From positions 248,001 through 312,000 of the forward strand of contig JACKDU010000009.1 in the NCBI GenBank assembly GCA_020633335.1: a stretch of 64,000 nucleotides of DNA, written 5' to 3'. Shown here piece by piece: positions 17,494 to 26,486 of the stretch (its first letter is position 1; each line of letters starts with the position of its first letter). A program made the translations under genes and the position numbers. A model generated the notes under the pieces. That model searched no databases and was not told the origin of the DNA. It saw only the letters and a program-made list of their open reading frames with translations. The stretch is from Myxococcales bacterium (lineage in GTDB: Bacteria > Myxococcota_A > Polyangia > Nannocystales > Nannocystaceae).

Positions 17494-19434
17494 TCAGGCG
17501 CGCGCGCGCCGGCGCCGGAGGAGGCCGAGCGCGCCGAGGACGATGAGCGCTGCGGGGCCGCGCTCGTCGGCGCTGCGGCAGCCGCAGCCGCCGCTCTCGT
17601 CGCCGCCGGCGGTGCTCGAGGCCGAGTCGCCGCCGGTCTCACCGGCCGTCGCGGTCGCGGTCGCGGAGCCGCCGGTCGCGGTCGCGGAGCCGCCGGTCGC
17701 GGAGTCCGAGCCGGCGCTCGCCGAGGCGCCGGTGCCGGAGGCGGAGTCGCCGGTGCCCGACGCGGAGGCGGTCGCGGAGTCGGAGCCGGCGCTCGCGCTC
17801 CCGCTGGAGCCGCCGGAGCCGGTGCCCGCGGAGTCGGTGCCCGACGAGCCGCCGCCGGAGTCGGTGTCGGTGCTGGCGTTCGGGTCGTACTCGGTCATCG
17901 CCGGCGCCGACTCGACCATCAGCTCGTTGACGCCGGCGTGGAAGAGCATCGCCGCGTGGTTGACGTAGACCCCGGGCGCGTCGAGATCGACGGTCACGCT
18001 GACCATCCCGCCCTCGCCCTCGCCGAGGTTGCCGAGCTCCCAGGTGACCTCGCCGTTGGCGTAGACCCCGTTGTCGGTCGCCGAGACGAAGGTGACGCCG
18101 GCCGGCAGGGTGTCGGTGAGGGTCGCGTTCAGGGCGGTCATCGCCCCCTCGTTGCTGTACTGGATGTCGTAGGTGATCTGCGGCTGGTTGACGATCGCCG
18201 GCGCGCTCTTGATCACCTGCGGCTGCGGGAGCCCCTCGGCGGTCGCGCAGGGCGCCTCAAAGAGCGAGTTGAGGAAGAGGCGGACCCCCTGCGACTTCGG
18301 GTTCGCCGAGATCGGCACGGTCACGCTGTACTCGTGGCCGCCGAGGTAGGAGACCTTGCCGGCGGTCAGGCAGAGCGCCGAGATGTTCGGGTCGTCCTCG
18401 AAGCCGGGGCAGACGCCGTCGATGAAGCCCGACATCCAGACGTCGTTGACGCCGACCGGGGTGCCCCCCTGGGTGATCAGGACGGTGTCGCCGGCCTTGT
18501 AGGTCTCGCCCATCGGCAGCGAGTAGGCGGGCTCCGAGCCGCCGACCGACCCGAAGGCGCCGTCGATCTGGGCGAAGGGCGAGTCGGCCTGGAAGTAGTC
18601 GTAGGTGTTCGGGCCCTGGCCGATGAGGAAGCCCTTGGTCGTCAGGAAGAAGCCGTGGGGGTCGAGGTTCTCGAAGGCGTTGACCGCCTGGCACTCGGCG
18701 AAGAGGTGGGTCGGGTACTGGAGGAAGTCGCGCATCTCGGCGACCACCTCGGGGTTCGCCTGGGCGTCCTTGACCCCCCAGTGCATCGACATGAACTGGC
18801 AGTAGACCGGGTCGCCGTCCTCGTCGAAGAGCGCGCCGTCGTGGTGGTTGTCCATCGTCGGCCCCGAGATCTCGTCGGGGTCGAGCATGTCGGGGCTGGC
18901 GTCCGGCCAGTTCGGATCGCCGATCGAGTCGGGGATCTTCGCCGCCAGCATGTACTTGCGGGCGATCTTCTGGTTGCCGTCGGCCATCATCGCGATCGAC
19001 GGCGCGACCACCAGGGTGCGCGAGACGTCGCCGCTGAAGGGGGCGCTCGCCTCGTGGACCGCGGTGTTCTGGTTGGCGGTCTGCCAGGCCTCGATGATCG
19101 GCATCGCCTCGGCGGCGTCGGCCGAGTCGATCACCCAGGGGCCGCCGCGGTAGCCGTGGGGCTCCAGCGGGTCGCCGGTGCGGACGTCGGTGCTGGTCGC
19201 CATGAAGTCGACGCCGCCGTTCTGCTTGCCGACCTTGATCACCCAGCGGACCGGCACCCCCTTCTTGAGGAGCTCGTAGACCAGGCCGTAGGCCTCGAAG
19301 ATCCCGAGGTCCTGGTAGTCGGTGTCCATCGGGATGATCAGCGAGCCGGCGGCGAAGTCATCCGCCGCGGCGTTCGTCGAGGTGAGCCCGAGCAAGAGCC
19401 CGAGCGCCAGCGCAGTCCGTCGTCTCACCGTCAT
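17494..19434 (-). CDS. secreted MYXO-CTERM protein with DUF11-like domain
   Basis: 646-residue exported protein. The start at 19434 (MTVRRRTALALGLLLGL) gives a Sec signal cut near NAAADD; the longer upstream frame is not coding-like. The first 400 residues begin with SLIIPMDTDYQDLGIFEAYGLVYELLKKGVPVRWVIK, a module found in secreted myxobacterial proteins but of unknown function. Residues near 415-505 are a DUF11-type Ig-like repeat (ITYDIQYSNEGAMTALNATL...PAGVTFVS). A linker of about 130 Ser/Ala/Thr/Gly residues leads to GCGCRSADERGP, a hydrophobic helix and RRRRARA, a textbook MYXO-CTERM tag for surface anchoring. The Cys pair is the expected processing and lipidation site. Confidence 0.85.
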   Translation of the reverse strand: MTVRRRTALALGLLLGLTSTNAAADDFAAGSLIIPMDTDYQDLGIFEAYGLVYELLKKGVPVRWVIKVGKQNGGVDFMATSTDVRTGDPLEPHGYRGGPWVIDSADAAEAMPIIEAWQTANQNTAVHEASAPFSGDVSRTLVVAPSIAMMADGNQKIARKYMLAAKIPDSIGDPNWPDASPDMLDPDEISGPTMDNHHDGALFDEDGDPVYCQFMSMHWGVKDAQANPEVVAEMRDFLQYPTHLFAECQAVNAFENLDPHGFFLTTKGFLIGQGPNTYDYFQADSPFAQIDGAFGSVGGSEPAYSLPMGETYKAGDTVLITQGGTPVGVNDVWMSGFIDGVCPGFEDDPNISALCLTAGKVSYLGGHEYSVTVPISANPKSQGVRLFLNSLFEAPCATAEGLPQPQVIKSAPAIVNQPQITYDIQYSNEGAMTALNATLTDTLPAGVTFVSATDNGVYANGEVTWELGNLGEGEGGMVSVTVDLDAPGVYVNHAAMLFHAGVNELMVESAPAMTEYDPNASTDTDSGGGSSGTDSAGTGSGGSSGSASAGSDSATASASGTGDSASGTGASASAGSDSATGGSATATGGSATATATAGETGGDSASSTAGGDESGGCGCRSADERGPAALIVLGALGLLRRRRARA

Positions 19435-19827
19435 ACCCAACCCCCTCCGAGGCCCCCGTGGGGCCGAAGATCTACGATACCGGATCCGGCGCCCACGCGA
19501 TTGGCGAAGGCGCGGTGTGTCGATGTGGGTGATGCGACGCGCGAGTGCAGGCGTCGGCATGCGTCGAGCCGATGTGCGACGAGCGTCGATGCGCCAGCGA
19601 TGTGCGTCGAGTAGCGAGCGCGGACGCGACTCGCAGAGGTCTCCAGCGGAAGCGCCGTCTCCTCGGGGGCCGCGGTGAAATGGTCGTCGTCGGACCTTCA
19701 TGGCGCCCGCGTGGCGCTCCGCGGTGGACCTCCCGGTGATCATCTCGCATGCTGATCGCCAGAGCCGCGCGCAGAGGCGGGGTGGCGATGTCTCGGCGTC
19801 GCGCGGCTCCGCCGAGCCATCGTTCCC
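19435..19827. other. intergenic region without a supported gene
   Basis: The 393 bp between two divergently transcribed exported-protein genes hold no convincing coding frame. The stretch 19520-19610 is unusually rich in ATGCG/GTCGA words with imperfect short repeats. Both promoters must lie here, but I cannot place -35/-10 elements with confidence. Confidence 0.5.
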
Positions 19828-20817
19828 ATGCCGAACGTACGCGAGCTCCACCGACTCTCCGCAGCGCTCCTCTCGGCGTGCCTCCTCCCCGGATGCGTGC
19901 TGACCAACCCCGCGTTCGACGGGGAGTCGTCAGGGACGGGCGGAGGGAGCCAGGGCTCCTCGACGAGCGGCCTGGGCTCGACGAGCTCGACGAGCGCCGC
20001 GACCACCGGCGGCGGCGCGAGCGCGGCCACGGAGACCGGGGGGGCCGAGGGCTCGTCCGGCGGCGCGTCGACGACCGGGGTCGAGCCGGCCTGCGGTGAC
20101 CTGGTCCTCGACCCCGGCGAGGAGTGCGACGACGGCAACACGCTCAACGACGACGGCTGCCTCTCCTCCTGCCTGATCCCGAGGACGTGCGCCGAGATCC
20201 TCAAGCACGATCCGGACGCGGCGAGCGGGACCTACAAGATCGACCCGCAGGGGAAGGGCGCGCCCTGGCCGGTGGTCTGCGACATGGAGCTCGACGGCGG
20301 CGGCTGGACCGGCATCGCCGTCGGGGACACCTGCAACGGGAACCTGAGCAGCACGCTCACCGCGTTCGAAGGCAAGGAGGGGACCGACGCCGGCATCACC
20401 GAGGCGTGCCAGCCCTTCGCGGTGAACATCAACGGCGGCAACTACCACTACTTCTTCGATGTCGACTTCCCGCCGAGCTTCAAGGCGTTCTTCCTCCGCG
20501 ACTACACGCTCTTCACGATCTCCGATCCGGAGCTCGGGTTCGAGCAGACCAGCTGGGGAGTAGGGACCCAATTCCCCGAGGGCTCGTTCTCGCTCGGCGA
20601 CGCCTACGCCGAGGGACCGGTCGCCAATTGGTTCAAGGACGGCGGGCCCAAGGGGCCGCTCCCCAAGGACATGGAGGTCGCCTATCCGCTCCTCGACGCG
20701 CCCTTCGTCCTCGCTCAGCCGAGCGACAAGCTGCGACTCGCCTGGGCTGACACCACCACCGTGGACTACGACGACGGCCTCTATCCCTGGTGGGCGGGCA
20801 GGATCTTCGTCCGCTAG
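19828..20817 (+). CDS. lipoprotein with DUF4215 repeat and fibrinogen-C-like domain
   Basis: 329-residue lipoprotein. The signal ends LLPGC (Cys23) and the mature protein starts VLTNPAFDG, matching the start of the tandem paralogs at 10.9-12.8 kb. A Ser/Gly/Thr linker of about 55 residues is followed by one DUF4215-type Cys repeat (ACGDLVLDPGEECDDGNTLNDDGCLSSC). The remainder starts TCAEILKHDPDAASGTYKIDP, has VVCDMELDGGGWTGIA, and ends with a Trp-rich segment. This is the layout of the N-terminal half of a fibrinogen-C domain ('C.di...p....sG.Y.I.p......v.CDm.tdGGGWT'). A lectin-like binding role is plausible. It is probably a surface adhesin or receptor. Confidence 0.8.
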   Translation: MPNVRELHRLSAALLSACLLPGCVLTNPAFDGESSGTGGGSQGSSTSGLGSTSSTSAATTGGGASAATETGGAEGSSGGASTTGVEPACGDLVLDPGEECDDGNTLNDDGCLSSCLIPRTCAEILKHDPDAASGTYKIDPQGKGAPWPVVCDMELDGGGWTGIAVGDTCNGNLSSTLTAFEGKEGTDAGITEACQPFAVNINGGNYHYFFDVDFPPSFKAFFLRDYTLFTISDPELGFEQTSWGVGTQFPEGSFSLGDAYAEGPVANWFKDGGPKGPLPKDMEVAYPLLDAPFVLAQPSDKLRLAWADTTTVDYDDGLYPWWAGRIFVR

Positions 20818-20833
20818 CCTGCTCGCGCGAGGA

Positions 20834-20870
20834 CGCCGACGCCCGCGAGGTGCAGACGCCGGCGTCGGCG
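20834..20870. terminator. hairpin between convergent genes
   Basis: A perfect 10-bp inverted repeat (CGCCGACGCC / GGCGTCGGCG) with a 17-base loop sits between the converging ends at 20817 and 20886. It lacks a T-run, so it is a candidate bidirectional terminator only. Confidence 0.4.
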
Positions 20871-20885
20871 GTCGTGCGCGCTCGA

Positions 20886-23012
20886 CTAGTTCACGTTCGG
20901 GAGGTGGCTGTACTTCTCGGCGTAGTCGAGCATCTGAGCCGCGAAGTCGGCGGGGTACTCGATGATCACGTCGATGATCTCGTCGTCGAACTCGATCGGC
21001 ACCAGGCGCGGCTGGAGGAAGCCGGAGTAGGGGGCGATGCCGAGCTTGCCGTAGCGGGCGAGGACCTGGCGGTGGAGGTCCTGGTCGACCTTGACCCCGT
21101 AGTCCTCGATCAGCGCCTTGCCGGCCTCGAAGTCGCCGGTCGACTTGATCCGCTGGATCTCCTTGAGGAGCTCGCCGAAGATCGCGCGGAGGCGGTCGTA
21201 GTCGTTGACCACGAAGTAGGTCTTGCCCTCACGCTCGACCCGCTCGATCACCTTGTCGGCCTTGCCCTTCTCGTAGGCCCAGGAGGCGACGAGCTGGCGG
21301 TTGCGCATGTGCGACTCCTCGAGCTCCTCGCCGATCGCCAGGCGGGCGAGCTGCACCATCATGCCGTTGCGGATGTAGGAGTCGTATTCGGCCTTGCCGA
21401 CCTCGACCGAGGGCGAGACGCCGAGCTCGATGAGCTTGGGGTCCATCACGTAGTAGAGGGCGACGAGGTCGGCGCGCGCCTCCTCGAGGGCCGACGCGTA
21501 GCTCTTGAGGGTCTCCTTCGGCGAGCCGACGCCCGGGTTGATCTGGCCGGAGGCGTGGCCGATCACCTCATGCATGTCGGTGTGGAGCGCCGAGGCGACG
21601 GAGCCGTACTCGCGGGCGCGGGCGATCTCCTCGGGCGAGGCCGCGAACTCCTCGAGGACCCCGCCGGAGCGCTTCGCCTTGTCGTAGGAGGCGACGATGT
21701 TGCCGAGGCTCACCGACTTCGAGCCGTGGGTCTTGCGGATCCAGTCGGCGTTCGGGAGGTTGATGCCGATCGGCGTCGACGGGGCCGAGGCGCCGGCCTC
21801 CATCACCACGGTGATCACCTTGGCGGTGATGCCGACGACGTCCTTCTTCTTGTGCTCGGGGAGGAGCGGCGAGTTGTCCTCGAACCACTGCGCCTCCTTG
21901 GCGATCGCGGCGATCCGCTTGGTCGCCTCGAGGTCCTTGAAGGAGACCACCGCCTCGTAGGTCGCGCGCATCCCGAGGGCGTCGTCGTAGACCTCGATGA
22001 AGCCGTTGACCGTGTCGATCAGCGACTCGACGTCCTTGACCCAGGCGACGTTGTAGGTGTTCCAGTCCTTGAGGTCGCCGCTGCGGTAGAAGGCGACGAG
22101 GCGGTCGATCGCGTCCTTCTGGGCCGGGTTCTCGGCGACCTCGCTCGCCTTCTCGAGCCAGTGGACGACCTTCTTGATCGCCGGGCTGTACATCCCGCCG
22201 ACCTTCCAGGGGCGCTCGGCGAGGGTCTTGCCGTCGCGGATCAGCTTGGAGTTGAGGCCGTGCCAGATCGGCTCGGCGTCGTTGGGGTCGCGGCGGCGCT
22301 TGTAGAAGTCCTCGACGTCCTTCTCGGTGAGGCCGCGCTGGTAGAAGTTGTTGGCCGAGTCGCGGATCGGGTCGGCGGCCGGGTCGCGGTTGGTCCGCTT
22401 GGCCTCGACCTCGGGGTCGAAGAGGACCGGCGAGAGGGTGGCGATCAGCGCGTCGGCGTCCTCACCCTCGGCGAGGGGGAGGAGCGAGGCGTCGCTGGCC
22501 TTGACCATCGCCGCGAAGGCGGCGGCCGAGAAGCCGGGGACCAGCTTGTTGCCCGAGTAGTGGTGGTGGATCCCCGAGGAGAACCACACCTGCTTGGTGT
22601 AGGTCTGGAAGGCGGCGAAGTCCGGGGTGGTGCGGTCGCCCGAGTAGCTCCGCCAGATCGCCTCGAGGGTGCGGCGGACCCGGAGGTTGTAGGGCCCGAG
22701 CTGATCCCAGGTCATGTCGCGGCCGTGGAGCGCGGCCTCCGAGAGGAAGTAGAGGAGCTTCTTCTGCTCGAGGGGGAGCTCGGCGAAGCCCGGGACCTCG
22801 TAGCGGAGGATCTGGATGTCCTTGAACTGCTCGGCGATGAGCTCGAATTCCTCGACCGGCGGCGCGTGGTAGATCGTCGCCGGGTCAGCCGGCTCGGCGA
22901 TCACCGGCTCGACCGGCGAGGCGGCGACGGACTGGGGGAGCGAGGCGCCCGGCGGGCGGCTGCAGGCGACGGTGAGCGCGAGGGGGAGGACGCAGAGGAG
23001 GCGGCGCAGCAT
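20886..23012 (-). CDS. M49-family (dipeptidyl peptidase III-like) zinc peptidase, lipoprotein
   Basis: 708-residue exported metallopeptidase. The N-terminus MLRRLLCVLPLALTVAC is a lipoprotein signal (Cys17), which sets the start at 23012. The zinc-binding helix is HEVIGH (His481, Glu482, His486) followed by ASG, and the second motif EEARAD (Glu510/511) supplies the third ligand. This pair, HEXXGH plus EExRAD, is diagnostic of the M49 family. Other family-like blocks are SSGIHHHYSGNKL, LPNADWIRKTHGSKSV and YDSYIRNGMMVQLARL. M49 enzymes remove dipeptides from peptide N-termini. Location on the periplasmic or outer-membrane side suggests extracellular peptide use, as expected in a predatory or proteolytic bacterium. 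It is divergent from the M18 aminopeptidase gene 72 bp away. Confidence 0.9.
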   Translation of the reverse strand: MLRRLLCVLPLALTVACSRPPGASLPQSVAASPVEPVIAEPADPATIYHAPPVEEFELIAEQFKDIQILRYEVPGFAELPLEQKKLLYFLSEAALHGRDMTWDQLGPYNLRVRRTLEAIWRSYSGDRTTPDFAAFQTYTKQVWFSSGIHHHYSGNKLVPGFSAAAFAAMVKASDASLLPLAEGEDADALIATLSPVLFDPEVEAKRTNRDPAADPIRDSANNFYQRGLTEKDVEDFYKRRRDPNDAEPIWHGLNSKLIRDGKTLAERPWKVGGMYSPAIKKVVHWLEKASEVAENPAQKDAIDRLVAFYRSGDLKDWNTYNVAWVKDVESLIDTVNGFIEVYDDALGMRATYEAVVSFKDLEATKRIAAIAKEAQWFEDNSPLLPEHKKKDVVGITAKVITVVMEAGASAPSTPIGINLPNADWIRKTHGSKSVSLGNIVASYDKAKRSGGVLEEFAASPEEIARAREYGSVASALHTDMHEVIGHASGQINPGVGSPKETLKSYASALEEARADLVALYYVMDPKLIELGVSPSVEVGKAEYDSYIRNGMMVQLARLAIGEELEESHMRNRQLVASWAYEKGKADKVIERVEREGKTYFVVNDYDRLRAIFGELLKEIQRIKSTGDFEAGKALIEDYGVKVDQDLHRQVLARYGKLGIAPYSGFLQPRLVPIEFDDEIIDVIIEYPADFAAQMLDYAEKYSHLPNVN

Positions 23013-23084
23013 CGCGCGGGATACTACCGCGGGTCGTGGCTCCATGGAGGGCGCAAGTTGCGGCTGTGGTACACATGGGCGGCC

Positions 23085-24422
23085 GTGACCCCCGAGAGCC
23101 ACCCGACGACCCTCGATCTCCTCGACTTCATCCACCAGGGACCGACCCCGGAGCACTGCGTCGCCGAGGTCCGGCGCCGCCTCGAGGCCGCCGGCTTCGC
23201 CGGCCTGCGCGAGGGCGAGCGCTGGGCCCTGACGCCGGGTCAGGGCTACTTCGTCGCCCGGCACGGGACGATCCTCGCCTTTCGGGTCGGCCGCGAGCCG
23301 GCGGCGGCCGCCGGTCTGCGGATGCTCGGGGCTCATACGGACTCCCCGAACCTCCGGATCAAACCGCTCGCCGACGTCCGGACCCAGGGATACTGCCAGC
23401 TCGGGGTCGAGGCCTACGGCGGTCTCCTCGAGTACACCTGGCTCGACCGCGACCTCGGCCTCGCCGGGCGGGTGATGCTCCGGGCCGAGGCCGGGGCCGG
23501 GCCGATCGAGTCGCGCCTGGTCCGGATCGACCGGCCGATCCTGCGGATCCCCTCGCTGGCGATCCACCTCCAGCGGGAGCTCCGCGAGACCGGCCTCAAG
23601 CTCAACCGCCAGCTCCACCTCGCGCCGATCCTCGGGATCGACGCGGAGCCCGGGGTCGACGACCCCGTCGGCGCGCTCCGGCGGCTCCTGGCGGGGGTGA
23701 TGGACGTCGATCCCGCGCGGATCCTCACCTGGGATCTCTCGCTGATGGACACCGCGCGGCCGGCCCTCGGCGGCCGCCAGGGCGAGCTCGTCTGCTCCCC
23801 GCGCCTCGACAACCAGGCGATGTGCCACGCCTCCCTGAGCGCGCTCCTGCGGGCGGCCCCGGGGGCGGCGACCCAGATGATCTGCCTCTACGACCACGAG
23901 GAGGTCGGCTCGGGGTCGGCGACCGGCGCCGACTCGAGCATGGTCGAGGAGGTGCTCCGCCGCCTCGCCGAGCACGAGGGCCCGGGGGCCGAGGCCGGCG
24001 CGCTGCCGCGGGCGGTCGCCCGCTCGGCCAAGATCTCGGCCGACATGGCCCACGCGGTCCACCCCAACTTCGCCGACAAGCACGAGCCCCGCCACCTCCC
24101 GCTCCTCAACCGCGGGCCGGTGATCAAGGTCAACGCCCAGCAGCGCTACGCGACCACGGCCGAGACCGCGGCGCTCTTCGAGGCGCTCTGCCAGGACGCG
24201 GGCGTGCCCTACCAGAAGTTCGTCAACCGCACCGACCTCGCCTGCGGGTCGACGATCGGCCCGCTCTCGGCCGCGCGCCTCGGGGTCCGGACGGTCGACG
24301 TCGGCAACCCGATGCTGGCGATGCACTCGATCCGCGAGACCGCCGGGGCCGAGGATCCCGAGCGGATGGTCGCGGTGATGCGGCGCTTCCTCGAGCTCGA
24401 GGCGGTGCCCGAGTCGCCCTGA
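23085..24422 (+). CDS. M18-family aminopeptidase
   Basis: 445-residue cytosolic zinc aminopeptidase of the aspartyl/M18 family. Metal and active-site blocks are LGAHTDSPNLRIKP (the H-x-D pair), RLDNQAMCHASLSAL (bridging Asp), YDHEEVGSGSATGADSS (catalytic Glu-Glu), SADMAHAVHPNFADKHEP, and GNPMLAMHSIRETAG near the end with the last His ligand. All expected M18 motifs are present, so an active enzyme is likely; the family prefers acidic N-terminal residues. The GTG start at 23085 is chosen because the sequence from there matches the family N-terminus (TLDLLDFIHQGPTPEHCV). The much longer upstream frame is antisense to the M49 gene. Both divergent genes act on peptides. Confidence 0.92.
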   Translation: MTPESHPTTLDLLDFIHQGPTPEHCVAEVRRRLEAAGFAGLREGERWALTPGQGYFVARHGTILAFRVGREPAAAAGLRMLGAHTDSPNLRIKPLADVRTQGYCQLGVEAYGGLLEYTWLDRDLGLAGRVMLRAEAGAGPIESRLVRIDRPILRIPSLAIHLQRELRETGLKLNRQLHLAPILGIDAEPGVDDPVGALRRLLAGVMDVDPARILTWDLSLMDTARPALGGRQGELVCSPRLDNQAMCHASLSALLRAAPGAATQMICLYDHEEVGSGSATGADSSMVEEVLRRLAEHEGPGAEAGALPRAVARSAKISADMAHAVHPNFADKHEPRHLPLLNRGPVIKVNAQQRYATTAETAALFEALCQDAGVPYQKFVNRTDLACGSTIGPLSAARLGVRTVDVGNPMLAMHSIRETAGAEDPERMVAVMRRFLELEAVPESP

Positions 24423-24470
24423 GGGTCCTGGGGCTCACGGGGCTGCGGGCGGCTTCCCGCGGAGCGTTGA

Positions 24471-24489
24471 CCGGGCGCGCGTCGCCCGG
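24471..24489. terminator. small hairpin between convergent genes
   Basis: A 7-bp stem (CCGGGCG / CGCCCGG) with a 5-base loop lies between the converging M18 and LysR genes. There is no T-run and support is weak. Confidence 0.3.
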
Positions 24490-24504
24490 GCACTGGCGCG
24501 ACGA

Positions 24505-25356
24505 CTACGACTCTCCCTTCAACCGGGGCTGGTGTCGCTTCAGCGCGGCGACCATGGCATCCCGAAATTTGCGCAGTCGTGGGCTCTGTCGCAGATCGGG
24601 GTGTACCAGCACCCAGACGTCGAATTGGGGGGTTGGCTTGCTGCGGCGCTCGAGGAGCGGCTCGGCGAAATAGCAGGGCAGTGTCGTCAACCCCAGCCCC
24701 GCAGCGCAGGCGGCTCGCTGGAGCACTGCATCGTCGAACGCCCCGATCACGGGCAGCGTGGGAAAGGGCGTCGCTTCGATCCAGGCGCGATCTGCGTCGC
24801 CGCCATGCCAGCCGATCCAATGGTCACCACGGCCGTAGACCGCCTTGTAGCTGACGGCGGCCAGCCTGCCGGTGAGGTGCTCGGCCGGTCGCACGCCGGG
24901 GGGCATCGCGCGCAGGGCGACGTCAGCCTCTCGCCGCTCGAGATCGGCGACATCATAGGAGGCCTCGACCCGCAATTCGATCCCGGGGTGAGTCTTCTGA
25001 AAGGCGACGAGGTCGGGCATCAGGAGCTCTGAGATGAGGAGGTGCGGAGCGGTCACCCGAATCGGTCCGTTCAACGCCGGGTCCACCGCCTGGGCGACCC
25101 GGCCAAGCCTGTGCATCGCCGCCTCGACGGACCTCGCCACGCCTTCGAGTTGATGGGCCTCAACGGTGGGGTGCAAGCCATCGCGGCGCCGCTCGAAGAG
25201 CTTCAGGCCGAGCTGCTCCTCGAGCACGGCGAGCCTGCGGCGAGCCGTCGGATGGGTGAGGCCAAGTTCGTCCGCGACGCCTCGGAGGCTCTTGGCGCGC
25301 AGCGCGGCCAGAAACACCCGGATGTTGTCCCAGTCGATCGAGAGGCGCGGATCCAT
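24505..25356 (-). CDS. LysR-family transcriptional regulator
   Basis: 283-residue LTTR. The N-terminal winged HTH reads WDNIRVFLAALRAKSLRGVADELGLTHPTARRRLAVLEEQLGLKLFERRRDGLHPT, typical of the family, followed by a linker helix. The effector domain starts at NGPIRVTAPHLLISELLMPDLVAFQKTHP. It is divergent from a quinone-oxidoreductase-like gene, 134 bp apart, the usual arrangement for an LTTR and its target. Base composition and codon use are visibly less GC-rich than in surrounding genes, shared with its partner, which suggests the pair arrived together by transfer. The inducer is unknown; an electrophile or quinone is an inference from the partner. Confidence 0.92.
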   Translation of the reverse strand: MDPRLSIDWDNIRVFLAALRAKSLRGVADELGLTHPTARRRLAVLEEQLGLKLFERRRDGLHPTVEAHQLEGVARSVEAAMHRLGRVAQAVDPALNGPIRVTAPHLLISELLMPDLVAFQKTHPGIELRVEASYDVADLERREADVALRAMPPGVRPAEHLTGRLAAVSYKAVYGRGDHWIGWHGGDADRAWIEATPFPTLPVIGAFDDAVLQRAACAAGLGLTTLPCYFAEPLLERRSKPTPQFDVWVLVHPDLRQSPRLRKFRDAMVAALKRHQPRLKGES

Positions 25357-25490
25357 TGGGAAGAATTCTTACCACGGGTGGCCAATTTCTGCGTCTATTT
25401 TTTTCCACAGGTGAAGGCGATAGCTGGTCGCGGAGCGGGTCAGCAGCCCTCTGCGGCCGCCCAGAGGCTCGCTTCAAGAGGAGGAAGAAC
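25357..25490. promoter_or_regulatory. divergent LysR/oxidoreductase control region
   Basis: The 134 bp between the LysR start and the oxidoreductase start are locally AT-rich (around 25365-25410, including a run of seven or more T). The Shine-Dalgarno of the oxidoreductase, AGGAGG at 25479-25484, lies 6 bp before its ATG and is unusually strong for this window. LTTR sites (T-N11-A) must lie here, but I cannot single one out. Confidence 0.5.
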
Positions 25491-26486
25491 ATGAGAGCAA
25501 TTCGTCTATCACCCGACCGCGGACTCGAGCTGGCCGAGGTTCCCACCCCGGAAGAGGCCGCGCCCGGTCACCTTCTGGTGAAGATTCAGGCCTGTGGGAT
25601 CAACCCCGGAGACAAGGTGCTGGTCGCGGGTGGAGGTGGCGCCTTGCCGCTGGGGCCCGAGCGGATCTGCGGGGTGTCCGGCGTCGGCGAGGTCGTGGCC
25701 GTCGGCGACGGGGTGCCCGCTGCCTATCGGGGCAAGGCTGTCGCCATCTACAGCGCGATAAGGTCTGCGCAGGGGCTCGCGGGCACTTGGGCCGAGTATG
25801 TGCATATCCACCACCACTGCTGTCTGCCTCTCCCCGACGATGTGGACCCGGTGGACTACTCAGCCTCTCTGGTCAACAGCCTCGCGGCCCACGCGTTCTT
25901 CGCCCAGGCGCGGGAGGAGGGACATGAGGGCTTTGTCGCCACTGCAGGCAACAGCGCGACCGGCCGCGCTCTGCTCGGGATGTGCCTGGCGAACGAGGCT
26001 CCAATTGTCTCGATCGTCCGGGACGCGGCTTCGCGTGAGCAGCTTCTCGAGCTCGGAGCCTCCAATGTGCTGCTCCAGTCAGAGCCCGACTTTGCAGCGC
26101 GGTTGCGGCAACGAGCAGGTGAGCTCCGCGCGACGGCCGTGTTCGATGGGGTGGGGGGGGCTCTTGCGAGCCAGGTGGCACACGTCGCGCCGCGGGGTAG
26201 CTGCCTCTATGTCTACGGCTTCCTCGGCGGCGATGAGCCGCTCTCCGTGCCGACCAAGGTGATCTTGTTCAATAACCTGACCATCAAGGGCTTTGGAGTC
26301 TTCACCAGCAAGGCAGTGGGTGACCCGCGAAGCTTGGAGAAGACGCTAGGCGACCTGAGCACACGTATCGCCATGCCTCACTTCAAGACCCGAGCGGGCC
26401 GATACTACGGATTGGAGGACTTCGAGAGCGCGCTGGCGTATTCGTCCCCCGAGGGGGCCAGGGCGGTGCTCGTTGCATCGCGGTGA
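25491..26486 (+). CDS. zinc-free MDR-type quinone oxidoreductase / alcohol dehydrogenase-like
   Basis: 331-residue medium-chain dehydrogenase/reductase. The GroES-like N-terminal half includes LLVKIQACGINPGDKVLVAGG and ERICGVSGVGEVVAVGDGV. The structural-zinc Cys cluster and the catalytic-zinc Cys/His of true alcohol dehydrogenases are absent, so it belongs with quinone reductase-like enzymes. The nucleotide-binding half contains FVATAGNSATGRALLGMC in place of the usual GxGxxG, and AVFDGVGGALASQ. The start is fixed by the strong AGGAGG site upstream. It pairs with the divergent LysR gene. A role in NADPH-dependent reduction of enones or quinones is likely but the substrate is unknown. Confidence 0.88.
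   Translation: MRAIRLSPDRGLELAEVPTPEEAAPGHLLVKIQACGINPGDKVLVAGGGGALPLGPERICGVSGVGEVVAVGDGVPAAYRGKAVAIYSAIRSAQGLAGTWAEYVHIHHHCCLPLPDDVDPVDYSASLVNSLAAHAFFAQAREEGHEGFVATAGNSATGRALLGMCLANEAPIVSIVRDAASREQLLELGASNVLLQSEPDFAARLRQRAGELRATAVFDGVGGALASQVAHVAPRGSCLYVYGFLGGDEPLSVPTKVILFNNLTIKGFGVFTSKAVGDPRSLEKTLGDLSTRIAMPHFKTRAGRYYGLEDFESALAYSSPEGARAVLVASR

Noticed and set aside
20790..23084. Plus-strand extension upstream of the M18 aminopeptidase
   Set aside because: It is antisense to the M49 peptidase and has no family-like sequence; the aminopeptidase starts at GTG 23085.
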